From: Kingdonia uniflora
Taxonomy: Eukaryota > Streptophyta > Magnoliopsida > Ranunculales > Circaeasteraceae
Direction of reading: 5' to 3'
Length of the DNA stretch: 64,000 nucleotides
Assembly (NCBI GenBank): GCA_014058105.1
Contig: JACGCM010001311.1
Span: 372,001 to 436,000, forward strand
Every line of letters starts with the position of its first letter. Position 1 is the stretch's first letter. A program made the translations under genes and the position numbers. Of the stretch, positions 31,497 to 42,956 are shown in pieces. The notes under the pieces are model-generated. The model worked only from the letters and a program-made list of their open reading frames with translations. It made no database searches and had not been told where the DNA came from.

Positions 31497-32756
31497 TCAA
31501 TGCAGGGCCTCGCGCAAGAACTGAGGAGATAGGTGCCCATGAAGGTGAGGTAGGCTGTTAGTGCGTCTACCCGTTCTATGAGGGTAATCTCGCTTTTGAA
31601 CCGTGAAAGGAAAGAGTCGGTGGTTTCGCCGATTTGTTATTTCAGGGAGAACAGTTCCGCTAACTATTTTTTGGATTGTTGGTTGTAGAGGTACTTCTCG
31701 ATAAATGCCAACGAGAGTTGTTCGAACGTGGATATAGAGTTGGGAACGAGGCTCTGAAACCAAACGAGGGCCCCGTCTGACAATGTCGAGGGCAATAGAC
31801 GACACATGTGCTCATCTGTTTGATGTTGTAGATCTATGCTATACTAAAACTTAAAGTGGTGCTGCCCAGGATCCTGGCAACCGGTGAAAGGCTCTATTTA
31901 GGGTCGAGAATAACTTTGTGCTGGAACGTAGCTCCGTATGGCCGCTGTGAAGGGTGTATTGTGGATCCGGTGAAGCGTCTCCGTGGTTAACCGCCTCGTT
32001 GGGTTTGCGCCGTGTATTGTCCGGATAAGTGTATCCACGGTCACTGTTGTTAGTGGATGTTGCTCATGGGTTTCCGCGATCCCTTTGTGGATGGCTTCGC
32101 CTCTGGTTAAGAACTCGTCATAGTGGTTATCGTAGTTACGGGCATAAGTCGGTCCCGAAAAGGGCATTCCTGGGTATCGGTCGTAAAACCTCTCGTTGTA
32201 CGCGTGGTTCCGATCGTATTGGGGCTGACAGTCGTGGTCGCAGGGGTAGGTGGGGTCATCTGGGCTATAAGGGGGATGTCATGGTGATTATTTTGTGCGG
32301 TCGTCGCCATATCGGCCACCGTAGTCCATGACAGAATTTGGTACACGGTGGTTCTGGAGTTGAGGAGCATATCGACCGGTACTGGTAAACCGGTCGATGA
32401 TGCGGTGAGCCTGTACCTTGGTGAATCGTGGGGTGCAAAGGAATAGTGGGTCTTCGGGGTGGTCCGAGGGGTTGGTGGACTAGTGTTACCGAGGCTCCAG
32501 CTGTAGGTATTAGATTTGCTTCATTCCCTTGAGGTGGTTCGTGCGGGGTTGACTTGCTTACAGACGCGGAGGGTATTGGATCGCCCAGCGGCGGGTGAGT
32601 ACTGGCGGCGAGAGTGTCACGAAGAGTATCCTTAGCCAGTTGGAGTTATCTTATTTGGTCGCCTTTTGTGGACATCTGGTCCTGCAGCTGCACTAGTGTC
32701 GCTCTCATTTCAGCCATGGCTTGTTCCTGGGACTGATTGCGGGTGGAAACCACCAT
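31497..32756 (-). pseudogene. C: gag (broken)
   Basis: The ATG at 32756 gives MVVSTRNQSQEQAMAEMRAT, a typical gypsy gag start, then a Pro/Thr-rich stretch and PFTAAIRSYVP. The capsid-like domain is at about 31900-31500 in shifted frames (DGALVWFQSLVPNSISTFEQ, FIEKYLYNQQ, TTDSFLSRFKSEITLI). There are stops at QIR* and KK*LAELF. 31188-31496 carries its basic C-terminal part. Confidence 0.7.
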
Positions 32757-32780
32757 CGTTGCTCGGAGGAGGCTTTGGGG

Positions 32781-32800
32781 GGGAACGCAGACGGTGTTAA
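32781..32800 (-). other. C: primer binding site (divergent)
   Basis: Minus strand TTAACACCGTCTGCGTTCCC directly inside the LTR. It corresponds to the TGGCRCCGTCTGTG class with TGG changed to TTAA, so priming efficiency is doubtful. Confidence 0.6.
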
Positions 32801-32801
32801 T

Positions 32802-33292
32802 TGTAGTCTCCTTATTTTATTAGGGGATAACAATAATCGTTTGATGGGTTGGGCTTGATATTGAACAGGAGGAGGGCACCACTCAACTGTCTCCGGGTTC
32901 CTCTGCCTCTCTCTCTCTCTCTGATTATGTTTCCAAGATCGTTGGGGAATAGTAGTTTGCTTGAAGAAGGAAGAAGAAGAAGAAGAAGAAGATAAAGATG
33001 GAGGTCCCCTTTTGTTTATCCCTTCCTCCCTATTTATAGGGAGGATTTGACCTAGTAGCATCCTTACTCACGTTCCCCTGGTAAATTCCTAGGCTATCCC
33101 TTCAGGGTCGTGGGTTTGGGTGCTCCTCGTAACTGTTCTACAGTTTAATGCCTGCTCGTGTATAACGACCGACGAGATATGTCGCCGGTCCATTTGCGTG
33201 TACCTGCTCAAATTTAGTAAGGTTGGGGTCGTAGAGAGAGCTTGCTCGTTAGACTACCCCGACTAAGTCGTTAGCGGGAGCGTGCTCCTACA
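32802..33292 (-). repeat. C: 5' LTR (about 491 bp)
   Basis: On plus TGTAGTCTCCTTATT… to …CGTGCTCCTACA. The minus-strand TATA box CCTATAAATAGGG is at about 33028-33041. A (GAA)n microsatellite near 32965-32990 is longer than in the other LTR. Confidence 0.9.
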
Positions 33293-33469
33293 ACTGGAAC
33301 GGTACTATTGTTAAGCGTCTTACTACTCCATTCCTATTTTTCACTTTTTTTTTCAATTCCAAAAGTGAGATATTCATCTCCATCTAATGTAAATTCTGAT
33401 CTGATCAATGAATCTTTCAAGTTTTTCACAACATCTCTCTACTTACGTAGATTCAACCACATTTTATAG

Positions 33470-33990
33470 ATCAAGCATAGATAATGCTAGCTTTCACACG
33501 ATCTAATACCAGTTAAATCAAGAATAACACTTGGTTTGGCTGACTCTACTAAATCTCTGCAATTATAACAAATGTACAACCTTGTTTCATATCAAAGACT
33601 CTACCAAACAAGAGGTAAGGCAATGGTAATACTAGTCTTCATCTTTTTCAACTTATTTGGGACATTATACCAGTTAAATCAAGGATAACACTTGGTTTGA
33701 CTGACTCTACTAAATCTCTGCAATTAAAACAAATGTAGAAACTTGTTTTATTTCAACGACTCTAATAGACATAAGATAAAGAAAAAATAATACTATCCTT
33801 CATCTCTTTTAATATGTCTGCAACATTCTTACAGTTAAATCAAAAGTCACTTGATTTGACTGGATCAACCCATCTCTGCGATTGGAGGAAATGTAAACAC
33901 TTGTTTTATATCAAAGACCCCACCAGACACAAGATAAGGAAAAGGTCATACTAGCTTTCATCTCTTTCAATGTGTTGGCGACAGAAACTA
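33470..33990. repeat. B: ~157-bp tandem array between integrase and antisense gene
   Basis: About three units. Each contains CCAGTTAAATCAAG, CACTTGGTTTGACTGACTC, ATCTCTGCAATT and ACAAATGTA…CTTGTTTTAT, then GATAA…CATCTCTTTCAA. They are the reverse complement of the units at 41999-42790 in A, as expected from the opposite orientation of the two elements. 33293-33469 is the B sequence resuming after C. Confidence 0.85.
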
Positions 33991-33999
33991 TTTTTTAGG

Positions 34000-36904
34000 T
34001 CAAATTCACATTACAAGGGAACCTTTTCTGCTGATGGAATGTCAGCCATGCTTTTCCCTACAGTAAGAGGTTGAACATTTAGTTCACAGATTACAGCAGC
34101 TCTGCCCCTCTCTACCAGATTAGCAGGTCGAGGGCCTAAATTGGTTTCCATGGAGGCCACACAGTTCCCTCAATCTATATTAACTCCGTAAATGCATCCC
34201 ATCTCTGACAGACTTTTGAACAAGGTATCTCGTTCTAACTCGAGTCTTTTTACTTCCTCTACAAAATATGCGATAACCAACTTTAATAGATCTGAGCGTG
34301 ATGCATGAGGTACGACTATCTTTGAAATGTTTGTTCTCACCTTCTCGAGGTGTGATTCCAATCTAGCATACAAATTCTTCTGATGAGTCATTTCCATATC
34401 TACCCGAAAATCATAACCTATATTCTCGTCTAATTTCTTAATATATTTAGTTGATTCAGCCAGATTCATGGCCTCTAGGTCCAATACCTGGGCATGAAGT
34501 CTCTTAATTTCTATATTCAACTCTTCCCTAGCCAGAATATCCTTTAATAATTCATCTTTCTTCTTTATCAACATTTTCTTTGCCCTGATTTCCCCTTCCA
34601 GGACTTTCTCCCTGATAAGAGTAGCATCTAGCTTCTGCTAGCATTCCCTTAAGCTTACATAACCTCTCTGCACATGCCCGTGAATTTGAGCTATGTCACC
34701 TTCTAGCTTTCTAATTCATCCTGATAGACTCACTACATCCCCTCGGACTAGAGGAACTTGAACATCCTTTTTACTCCCTCTCGAGCGCTCTCCAGCCTCT
34801 GCTTTCTTAGCACGTGCGTTGGCTTGCACCAGTTCGACCTTTGGTCGTGTCACCGTCTCATTTAGCCCATTACATCTTCGTTGCATCTCCCGAAACTCCA
34901 TATCCTTGGTAGGTAAGGCAATATGAAAATGCTCAACTGCGGCCTCTGAAGCCGATAGATTCTCTCGAACTACTTTCAGCTCGTTATCTTTTTCCACCAG
35001 TTTTTGCTTCAATCGCTCCAACTCACTTCTACAATTTTGGAGATCAACTCGAAATTGCCCTTCGAATCTTTCAAGCATCTGAATGCGGTATAGAGCCATG
35101 TTAGCCTACTTACTCTTTACCATCAGAGTGTCAATCCGACTTTGAAGCTTCATGGCACGTTCCTTCATCTCCGCGGGCTCTTTTAGCCCTTTGTCAACTT
35201 CGGCATCTTTCTCCTCGAGCTTACAAGTGAGGTCAATAATAGTCTGGGTTGCCTCAACATATTTGAAGTGCACCTTTACATGTTGGTCTTCTCTATCTTC
35301 ATTCCCCCCCCCCCTCATCCTATCTAACTCCTCTACAAATTTTTGGTTACATTGGAGCACTTCATCTTTGCGTGAGAGAACTGAATCCAATTCGACCTGC
35401 ACAATATAGATCTATTATATGCAATTCGATTAAGAATACTCATCAGCATACATTTATATATCTCATTTCTAAAAAGGAATCTAATTTCTAACATCTACTG
35501 TGTAGACTTAAAGATCGAAGTACTAACTCAGCGGAAAACTTCATACCACATTTTTCAGTGTCTCAAGTACATATTTCCTATATGTAACTTTCTAAAAAAT
35601 TTATATGCCTCTACGTTCTATGGTTGTTCTCTCTACTTAGTAATTATGTTAATATAGCATATAAGCCAAAAGGCCTTTTCCGATCTAACCTGCATCTCCA
35701 CTTACGAAGACAGCGAGGATGTGGAAATCTCTTTCTCCCTGGCAAGCTCAGTCTCTAGGTCTTTTATTCTGAGACTCATTTCTCTAAATGCCTACAAAAA
35801 GGTTACAAGAAAAATTCAGCCTAAGAGTCTATTCAATATACACAACCCACCAGTTTACAATACACATACAAAATCAAATCATTTCTCTACCCTACCTTCT
35901 TGTTCTTGCCCTCTGGGAGTTTGCTTTCGTCCCCTTGATTATCCAAAACTGTTTGACGGGAGACACCGTCTAACCCAACAACTACTCCTACCGCGACCAC
36001 CTCCATCCCTTCATCATCTTCTTCCTCAATATAGGTGTCCGCCTAAATGGCCTTCACCTCCTCCTCGGAATAACCCTTCAATATCAGGTAACGCCCAAGC
36101 CTTTTGCGCTCCTCCACCATCTCATCCAGATTGGCTCTCGCCTCCACCTGCAGCTGGCCAATCGCCACAGCATGGGAAACCTTCAAAACCTCCAGTTGTT
36201 TTACTTCCTTAACAGCATCAGCTTTAGCTCGAGCTAACTTCTTCTCAAGCTTGATCTTCATTCTCTTCAGCTCGGACTTATCTTCTTCAACTCCAAGCCA
36301 GATCCCCTTCACAAGACGAGCTACCTGTAGAAAAAAAATTGACCTCAACATCAGCTGGAAACCCAGAACATAAATTTTTCACATAATCAGTATAGACTTA
36401 CCATCTTGCTCATGTCTTCCTCACCATGAAGAACCGCCAACCTTTCCCTTTCCTCAACCTCCTTGAGGTTGTCCACCACGGAAGATCGCTCTTTCATGAA
36501 CTTTTCCCTAAATTTCTCTGAAGGTTTGACCCTTCTCCATTTTTCTTTGGCGACCTCACCACTTCCAGTGGTGCGAGATACTGATAGAGTCTTTAACATC
36601 CATTTTTTCAGATATTTTTAAGCTATTTTGTTCGACGTAATGGGTTCCGGTTGAACTGAGCTATCTATTCCAGGGATCTTGGCCAAGTTAGTTCAACCTT
36701 CCCCACCAATTCCTCGCTTCTTCCCATCGTCAATACCCACCATCGGCCTGGTCGACTAAGCTATTTGAACCTTCTTCGACCAGCTATCAACCTTCTTCTT
36801 TCTACTAAGGCCAAGCCCTTCCAACACAAATTCGAGCTCAGCCTCCTCCTCCGCAACTCCGTCCAACAATGACTCCTTCCTCTCTACGTGGGACTTCACA
36901 CCTG
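34000..36904 (-). pseudogene. B: antisense gene, coiled-coil exons
   Basis: Exons from upstream: 36904-36410 (KESLLDGVAEEEAELE; WRRVKPSEKFREKF), 36340-36000 (ARLVKGIWLGVEEDKSELKR, RLGRYLILKGYSEEEVKAI), about 35790-35695 (SLRIKDLETELAREKEIS), 35402-35106, 35099-34716 (NGLNETVTRPKVELVQANAR; GDVVSLSG) and 34700-34170 (KDELLKDILAREELNIEIKR; the final YFVEEVKRLELERDTLF). Three long frames are still open, so this is the least damaged coiled-coil copy. It is entirely antisense to B gag-pol. Role unknown; a long dimerising rod is inferred from the heptads. The reading stops near 34000 before the tandem array. Confidence 0.6.
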
Positions 36905-36985
36905 CCATGAACAACATTTTTATTATCAACTACATGCATTAATTCAAATATAGCAATAATATTATCTATGCATGGCTATACTTAC

Positions 36986-37748
36986 TTTGTTTTACAGTTC
37001 TAAACTGAAGGTCAAAAGGCTCTTCGTCATCTCTCTGAAGGCAATTACCCTTCACCCATATGACGTTGTCGTTCTAGGTTTGACCTGCAAAATTCAGATC
37101 GAATAAACGATGTCGAGTTGCTCTCACACATAAATATGCCCCAGCACTGGCATGATAATTCTTCACCCCATAAAACTGTAATACATCCTCAGGGGATATC
37201 CTTCTCACTTTCCCCTTATTCTCCCACATTTCATTCAAATGATAGTAAACATTTATTACCTCCCACATGTTCTCATTCAATTGAACAGGACATGCCTCAA
37301 TTGCATTCATAATCCCATTCGCCAAATTGGTAAAGGGAAGACTCAACCTGTACTCTAATTAAGACAGGTAACACAAAAAACCCTCTGAGAGGTCACCCCG
37401 AACACCCCCATCAAAGTATTCTAACGAGATCGATTCATCTATACCCCTATCTTGTTTTTCCACTTCCAAGTCAGCCAACAGATAAAAATACTCTTCTCCC
37501 GCCACTACCGTACAACCCCTAAACTGCCTATCGGCGTATTCTACACAGTTACCCCACGTCCCTCCTACAGTCGCTTAAGCCTTACAGAATTCTCTAAAGC
37601 CATCAAAATCAGGACGATAGGATATCAATTGGCCATGAAAGCCTGTAAATTGTTCCAATCCTACTTCACCCTCACTATCAGACTCTACCATCCAGTCTGA
37701 GGTCAACTCCTCATTAGCAGACAAACTATCCATTTCAAAATTATAACT
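36986..37748 (-). pseudogene. B: antisense gene, Transposase_28-like exon
   Basis: The acceptor CTATAG and the donor AAACAAA then GTAAGTAT are equivalent to A and D. Blocks: EYADRQFRGCTVVAGEEYFY, LSLPFTNLANGIMN, CPVQLNENMWEVI, VRRISPEDVLQFYGVKNY, NVIWVKGN. Stops fall at CKA*ATVGG, YLS*LEYR and GQT*ND. 36905-36985 is the next intron. Confidence 0.65.
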
Positions 37749-37974
37749 CTATAGTCAAAGGTTTGATCCTCCAAATACCTCTCATGTTCAACCTACATAC
37801 AGGTGCAGGTATCTATTATTATTTTGTATGCAGCATATCTTTCATATATTTTATGTATATATCAAAATTACATAGATTGCCATAAACAGTTGTTTTTAAG
37901 ATTTGCTTTAAAAATGATTATGATTTACACAAGCACATATATAATGCATGCGTCTCTACTAACCTTCAGTATCA

Positions 37975-38395
37975 TAATAAGAATCCGCAGTAGCGCCAAA
38001 TCTTTCCCTCATGACGTTGCTGTATAGCAACCTGTGTGATCTAGTGTCTTTTGCTCTGTTCGATCGTTGATCACCCTCAGATAAGTTATTATCAAGTCAT
38101 TTAAAAAAAATTGCACCTCTGTCTTTGTGTTTTCCAAATTTTCAGAAGTTGAAAAACGTTTGAATGATGAGGAAGAAGTACTATTTATCCTTTCTCACTC
38201 CAGCGGCTGGCAGTTATTGCGTCTCGTATAACCCGTCCTTGGTTTTGGAGCCGAGGTATCCTTTCCACTATCCATGTCAGACGTCTTGTACCTTATCAAT
38301 AAAACCCCCTTTCCATCATTACCCCTCCCCTCATATTTTAACCTATTTTTCTCTCTTGTTTCCATATCTTTTTCTTACCTTCCCATACTCATGAT
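37975..38395 (-). pseudogene. B: antisense gene, basic exon
   Basis: Minus strand with REKNRLKYEGRGNDGKG, YKTSDMDSGKD and SSSSFKRFSTSENLENTK, closing at a GAAG then GTTAGTAG donor. It corresponds to A 12536-12985 and D 4370-4778. It has a stop after NNCQPLE and a frameshift in the second half. 37749-37974 is the intron and 38396-38741 has no clear coding segment. Confidence 0.45.
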
Positions 38396-38741
38396 GACTC
38401 ACCCTACGCGATATCAGATTTTTGCAGCTTTACATGCAAAACAAAACTAGAAGGTTCTGCATTTACTCATTTTTGTTTCTCCGTCCTTGTTTATCATACT
38501 TTTAGTGATAGTAACGTCATTTTCAAAGCTAACAAAATTTTCAAAATTATTCAAAATATTTATTATAACAGTCTCAAATGGCATTTGCAACTATAAAGGA
38601 TCCACTTGATTTACATATTTTCTATTAAATTTAACAAACTTATATTTATTTATGATAAACACTATTTACATCATTACATCTAGAACAGCCTTAATAACCT
38701 GAACGACAATATCAGATCACATTACTACTCAATCAGCCATC

Positions 38742-39014
38742 CTCAAATTTAATCTCAACCTCAGCAATCAATCTAACCATTTCTTCTCGAGCTGCAGGAT
38801 CCAACACCAATTCACGAAAGCATACCTCATAGAAATAACGGACATACTCAAGTTTCCTACTCCTTACATCTAATCCTTCGAGCTAACACTTCCCCACTGG
38901 TAACTCATCATCATAGCCAAATACACCAAATATCCTCTCCCGCACCTCAGCAATCTTTATAGCCAATCGTCCTTCCGCGACATGACGAATCCTCTGAGAT
39001 CGAGTCTGTACCAT
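38742..39014 (-). pseudogene. B: antisense gene, MVRTRSQ-type module
   Basis: The ATG at 39014 gives MVQTRSQRIRHVAEGRLAIK, then EVRERIFGVFGYDDELPVGKC followed by a stop, then SRKLEYVRYFYEV and FRELVLDPAAREEMV, ending IAEVEIKFED. Shares the start and length with D 5154-5426. 39015-39829 contains no convincing coding segment apart from scraps of the MGVSILV-type region near 39.7 kb. Confidence 0.5.
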
Positions 39015-39829
39015 CCAAACCTCTCCTCCAGTTTCACAAATCATCTTACCCTTATTTATACGTTTTTCACGCGTTTTCCACTCAAAATGTGATTTTGACC
39101 ATTTATCTCACAACAGAAAACCCCAGAATCTTGAGGAAAACTATTTGAACTTATCTCTTCCTTCGAGCTCATCCATTATATGACTTTCCAGGTCGAGCTT
39201 ATTCTATCTAAATCTATTCTTTCATCGAACTCTATTTGATTGAATTTACGCATTGATAAATTCTTGAAAATTTTTGTCTCCAACATCTTCGACACACACA
39301 ACAGATTATACTTACATCATAATCCAACTTAAATTATTTTTACACATATTTATCCCAGTACGAGTGTAACAACTCGATACCTGCAATACTCATACACTCT
39401 ATACATTCTTCCTAATATTTCAGTTCGATATCTAAATATTCTATATCTACAATAACACAAGTAATTGGGTTATAAATTCTATTCATGTCAAAAGAGACTA
39501 AACATTTACAGATAACAAGTCTTTCAGTAATCGATCTTAGATACATTACAGATAACTAATATGTCCAGAACCGTACTACAGGTACTTTACAAAGAACAAG
39601 TTTGTCAATACTTTTATAAGTAATAGGTCGTTCAGACATTCCATGCGTCAAGTCCTTCTGTTCATCCTACTTCAGTGATCTTTCACCCTGATGCAAAGAA
39701 GGCATTGGAACTAACAAAGAGCTTCCCTCACATGAGTCTGGTCAAAGTCCAATCGAACTTCAAATGGAAACTATACAAGTAGTAGACTCAGTGTTAACCC
39801 CAACCCTGCAAGCTGAAGGTCTTATGAGT

Positions 39830-40280
39830 GCCAAAACGTGATAGAAATGCAGAAGCACACCACCACCATTAATCTCCTTCCTCCACTGCTATCACTGCCT
39901 CTCCTATAACCACCACCCCCGAAGAGTTGGTAGATATGAAGAAGGCCCAACCTTAGAATCCATGGCAATACAAGAAATCAGCATAACTACCCCGCAATTA
40001 TACCTATCCCTGCATATGAAGCCCGAACATTGTCCTCTACCAGAGTACAGAGACAAGCCCAACCTTCCTCGCCTGTCAAAATGAGAACATAAAACTTCTA
40101 CTTGCAGTAAAATTCCTCCCCAGTTTTAATCGCTTCCTCTTCCGACATGCCTTGATAAATCGGAGGGACAGAAGTGGGTATTAACAACTCCAAGGATTTG
40201 TCACCAAAGTACTTCAACTTCAACCTCAGCATTTCAGTTGCAATCCTCTCTTCAAGGACCATCCTCCGAGTCTTCACCAT
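39830..40280 (-). pseudogene. B: antisense gene, 5'-most module (MVKTRRMVLEER…)
   Basis: Open from 40313, but the conserved start is the Met at 40280. MVKTRRMVLEERIATEMLRL, then PPIYQGMSEEEAIKTGEEFYC (to 40098), then a second conserved piece down to about 39840 containing ICRDRYNCGV. It lies 338 bp from the 3' LTR inner edge; D and A have 335 and 332 bp. Confidence 0.5.
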
Positions 40281-40342
40281 TTTTGAAAATTCAAAGAAAG
40301 TGGCAAAATACAAAGCGTACTATACTTCAAAGATTTACTATA

Positions 40343-40374
40343 GGTACTATTTATATAACCCTACATTTATTGTA
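40343..40374 (-). promoter_or_regulatory. B: candidate antisense promoter block with TATA box
   Basis: Minus strand CAATAAATGTAGGGTTA followed by TATAAATAGTACC, giving TTATATAAATA about 70 bp upstream of the start at 40280. This is the best TATA match of the three antisense copies. Confidence 0.5.
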
Positions 40375-40600
40375 CAGGTACATTTTCCCAAGTGCCATCA
40401 TTTATTACAGGCGTAACTCTTCAATCACAAACGTCAGATACATTAGCATCCACATCCTCATTTAATACCCATCATTTCCCAATAATCGCGTAACATCTAT
40501 ACCGTCAACGCCATCATTACTCTGTTTCTATATTTAAAAATTTTAATCCAAATACCCATTGCCCTCATATTCTATCTCAACCAAAGACACTCTAGACTTC

Positions 40601-40617
40601 GGTTGCGAGGGGGCAAT
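40601..40617 (+). other. B: polypurine tract
   Basis: GGTTGCGAGGGGGCAAT immediately before the 3' LTR. Confidence 0.75.
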
Positions 40618-41238
40618 TGTAGGGACCTATCCCATGATCTCACCTAAAATTGAGTTGTCGCCAGTTCGAATTACCTCCATCTCAGACTCACGCATTTTTA
40701 ATATAAATTCTCCAGTCAACATTTCAACCTACTCCACGAACTGGTGAAGAATGTGGGTCGAGCTTAAACTGGATAGCCTAAACAAGTCAAACACACCTGT
40801 TTCTCATGAACTCATCAGTTACTCAGTCAACCGCCATTAACCACATTGTTCGAAAAACGTGCTCCAACACGATGAAGAGTTGCGGAGAAGGCCTATATAA
40901 AGAAGAAGTTCCAGAAGAGACAAGGACTAGAAAAATTACATAAGAGATCACCTAGAAACTGTTTATCTAGATTCTTAAAATATTCAAACTTCTTAGCTAC
41001 AAGGTTCGAACATTTCTATACCTAGAAATACCTTGTAATAAGATATCCATCCCAAGCAATAAAGATACTCTTACAAAAATCTTCCACTCGAGGTCATGGC
41101 TTTTTACCTATTCAGAGGTTTTCCACGCTAAAATCCACCTGCGTCATTTTCTTGCTTTCCATTTGAATATTGTCACAGGTTCATTAGGGTGATAGCGAAT
41201 TCTAAGCCATTTCGAACTTTTGAAATTTGGCCATTACA
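40618..41238 (+). repeat. B: 3' LTR (about 621 bp)
   Basis: TGTAGGGACCTATCCC… to …GGCCATTACA, with a TATA box at 40892-40901. It pairs with 16396-17026. Confidence 0.9.
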
Positions 41239-41243
41239 GGAGG

Positions 41244-41940
41244 GGGACGTTGCTAGAATTTAAGGGCATTTGTGCAAAGGAGTTGAGGAATTACGGGAGT
41301 GTCAAAGAAAGCTGGACTCTGCTCTTGTCAGGGAGAAAGGGTTAGAGCATATTATCCGAGGAAAGGAGATTGTTATCAATGATACAGAGGAATTGTTAAA
41401 GAAAATTCTAGATGTTGAAGAACTGAACAAAGAGATCGAGATACTTCATGCTCAGGTGGTTAATTTGAAGGCGATTAATCAAGCTAAATTAGCCAAAGAT
41501 GATAAAAAATCTATAGAGAACATAGCTTTTACAGATTGAATAAATAGAGAAATGGAGAGTCAAAAAGCACGGTACAAGTGGTTAGAAGATTGCCTTCAGA
41601 GGTTAATGACGGTGTTCTCTCACTCAGTTGTAACTCAGGCCCGGCATTCAGAATTTCTAAAATTGGTGATTACTTATTTTGTAGAAGAAGTTAAATGAAT
41701 TGAGCCAAAGAGAGATACCTTATTCGACTGTATGTCAGAAAAGGGATGTTTTTGCAAGGTTGATATAGATTGAGGAGATTGCACGAGCTCCATGGGAATG
41801 GATTTGGGCACTCGATCTGCTAAATTGATATAGGATGGTAGGATTGTTGTGATTGGTCGAGCTCGAGAATTCATGGCTAGTCGATCTCCTGTTGTAGGGG
41901 TAAGCAAAGCTGATATCCCCATAGCATAACAGACTTCATT
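41244..41940 (+). pseudogene. A: antisense gene, coiled-coil tail after the B insertion
   Basis: Continues 14071-16390. 41270-41539 is open (VEELRECQRKLDSALVREKG, IVINDTEELLKKILDVEELN). Further helical pieces follow (FLKLVITYFVEEVK) to the conserved end MGMDLGTRSAKL near 41840 and SPVVGVSKADIPIA near 41930. This aligns with B 34680-34000. Confidence 0.6.
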
Positions 41941-41998
41941 GTAGTGGTTGTATATAACCAAAAAAGAAATAATATTTGCCGCAGACATGTTGAGAGAT

Positions 41999-42790
41999 GA
42001 AAGCTAGTTTTACCTTTTACTTTATCTTATGTCTGGTTGAGCTCTTTGATTGAAAACTAGTATCACCTTTGTTTTAACCTCAGAGTCGATTAGAGTCAGT
42101 CAAACCAGGAATAACCTGAATTTAACTAGTAGATAGCCGCAGAGATATTGAAGAGATGAAAGCTAGTTTTACCATTGCTTTATCTTATGTCTAGTAGAGT
42201 CCGTTGATTGAAAACAAGTTCTACCTTGTTCTAACCATAGGAGATTTAGTAAACTAAACCAAGTGTATTCTCGATTTAACTGGTATAATGTTGCAGACAT
42301 ATTGAAAGAGATAAAAGCTAGTTTTACCTTTTTTTATCTTATGTCTGGCAGAGTTTATTTATTGAAAACAAGTTCTACCTTGTTCTAATCGCAAGAGATT
42401 TAGTAGAGTCTGCCAAACCAAGTATATTCTTGATTTAACTGGTATGATGTCGCAGACATATTAAAAGAGATGAAAGCTAGTTTTACCTTTGCTTTATCTT
42501 ATGTCTGGTAGAGTCTATTAATTGAAAGCAAGTTCTACCTTATTCTAACTGCAAGAAATTTAGTAAAGTCAGCCAAACCAAGTGTATTCCTTATTTAACT
42601 GGTATGATGTCGCAGACATATTGAAAGAGATGAAATCTAGTTTTACCTTTGCTTTATCTTATGTCTGGAAGAGTCCATTGATTGAAAACAAGTTCTACCT
42701 TGTTTTAACTGCAGGAGATTTAGTAGAGTCAGCCAAGCCAAATATATTCTTGATTTAACTGGAATAATGTCGATCGAAAGCTAGTATTAT
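41999..42790. repeat. A: ~157-bp tandem array (about five units)
   Basis: Units begin near 42000, 42159, 42314, 42471 and 42632 with AAAGCTAGTTTTACC…TTTATCTTATGTCTGG, and contain ATTGAAAACAAGTTCTACCT and GATTTAACTGGTATAATGTC. A sixth partial unit starts near 42777. It sits between the antisense gene end and the integrase end. B has about three units in the same place. Confidence 0.9.
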
Positions 42791-42956
42791 CTATGCTTTA
42801 ATCTATGTATTATCTACAAAGTAGAGAGATGTATGGAAAAAACTTGTAAGTTACATTGAATTTTGAGAAAGGATGTACATTGGATGGAGATGGAAATCTC
42901 ACTTATGTAATGAAAAGGCGAGAAACTGAAATGGAGTAGTGAGGGACCTAACGATA

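Larger units (their letters stand above)
22706..33292 (-). mobile_element. Element C: gypsy element lacking integrase, with tandem array and antisense gene
   Basis: In minus sense: 5' LTR (32802-33292), primer site, gag, protease region, reverse transcriptase plus first RNase H, then a 1.2-kb tandem array, then a region coding on the opposite strand, a purine tract and the 3' LTR (22706-23188). Perfect ACTGG duplication. No archaeal-type RNase H or integrase is visible, so it is non-autonomous in its present form. It belongs to a different family from A/B/D: unlike LTRs and a divergent primer site. Confidence 0.9.
16396..41238 (+). mobile_element. Element B: near-complete Tat-type gypsy element, plus strand, hosting element C
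   Basis: Order on plus: 5' LTR, primer site, gag, protease, reverse transcriptase, RNase H, second (archaeal-type) RNase H, integrase, [C inserted at 22706-33292], 157-bp tandem array, antisense gene (minus), purine tract, 3' LTR. It is about 14.2 kb without C. It is the same family as A and D. All coding regions carry stops or frameshifts. The tandem RNase H pair is a hallmark of the Tat lineage. Confidence 0.92.

Noticed and set aside
35721..36212. 163-residue plus-strand frame, Pro/Ser-rich
   Set aside because: It is the complement of the coiled-coil exons of the B antisense gene, whose homologues in A support the minus reading.
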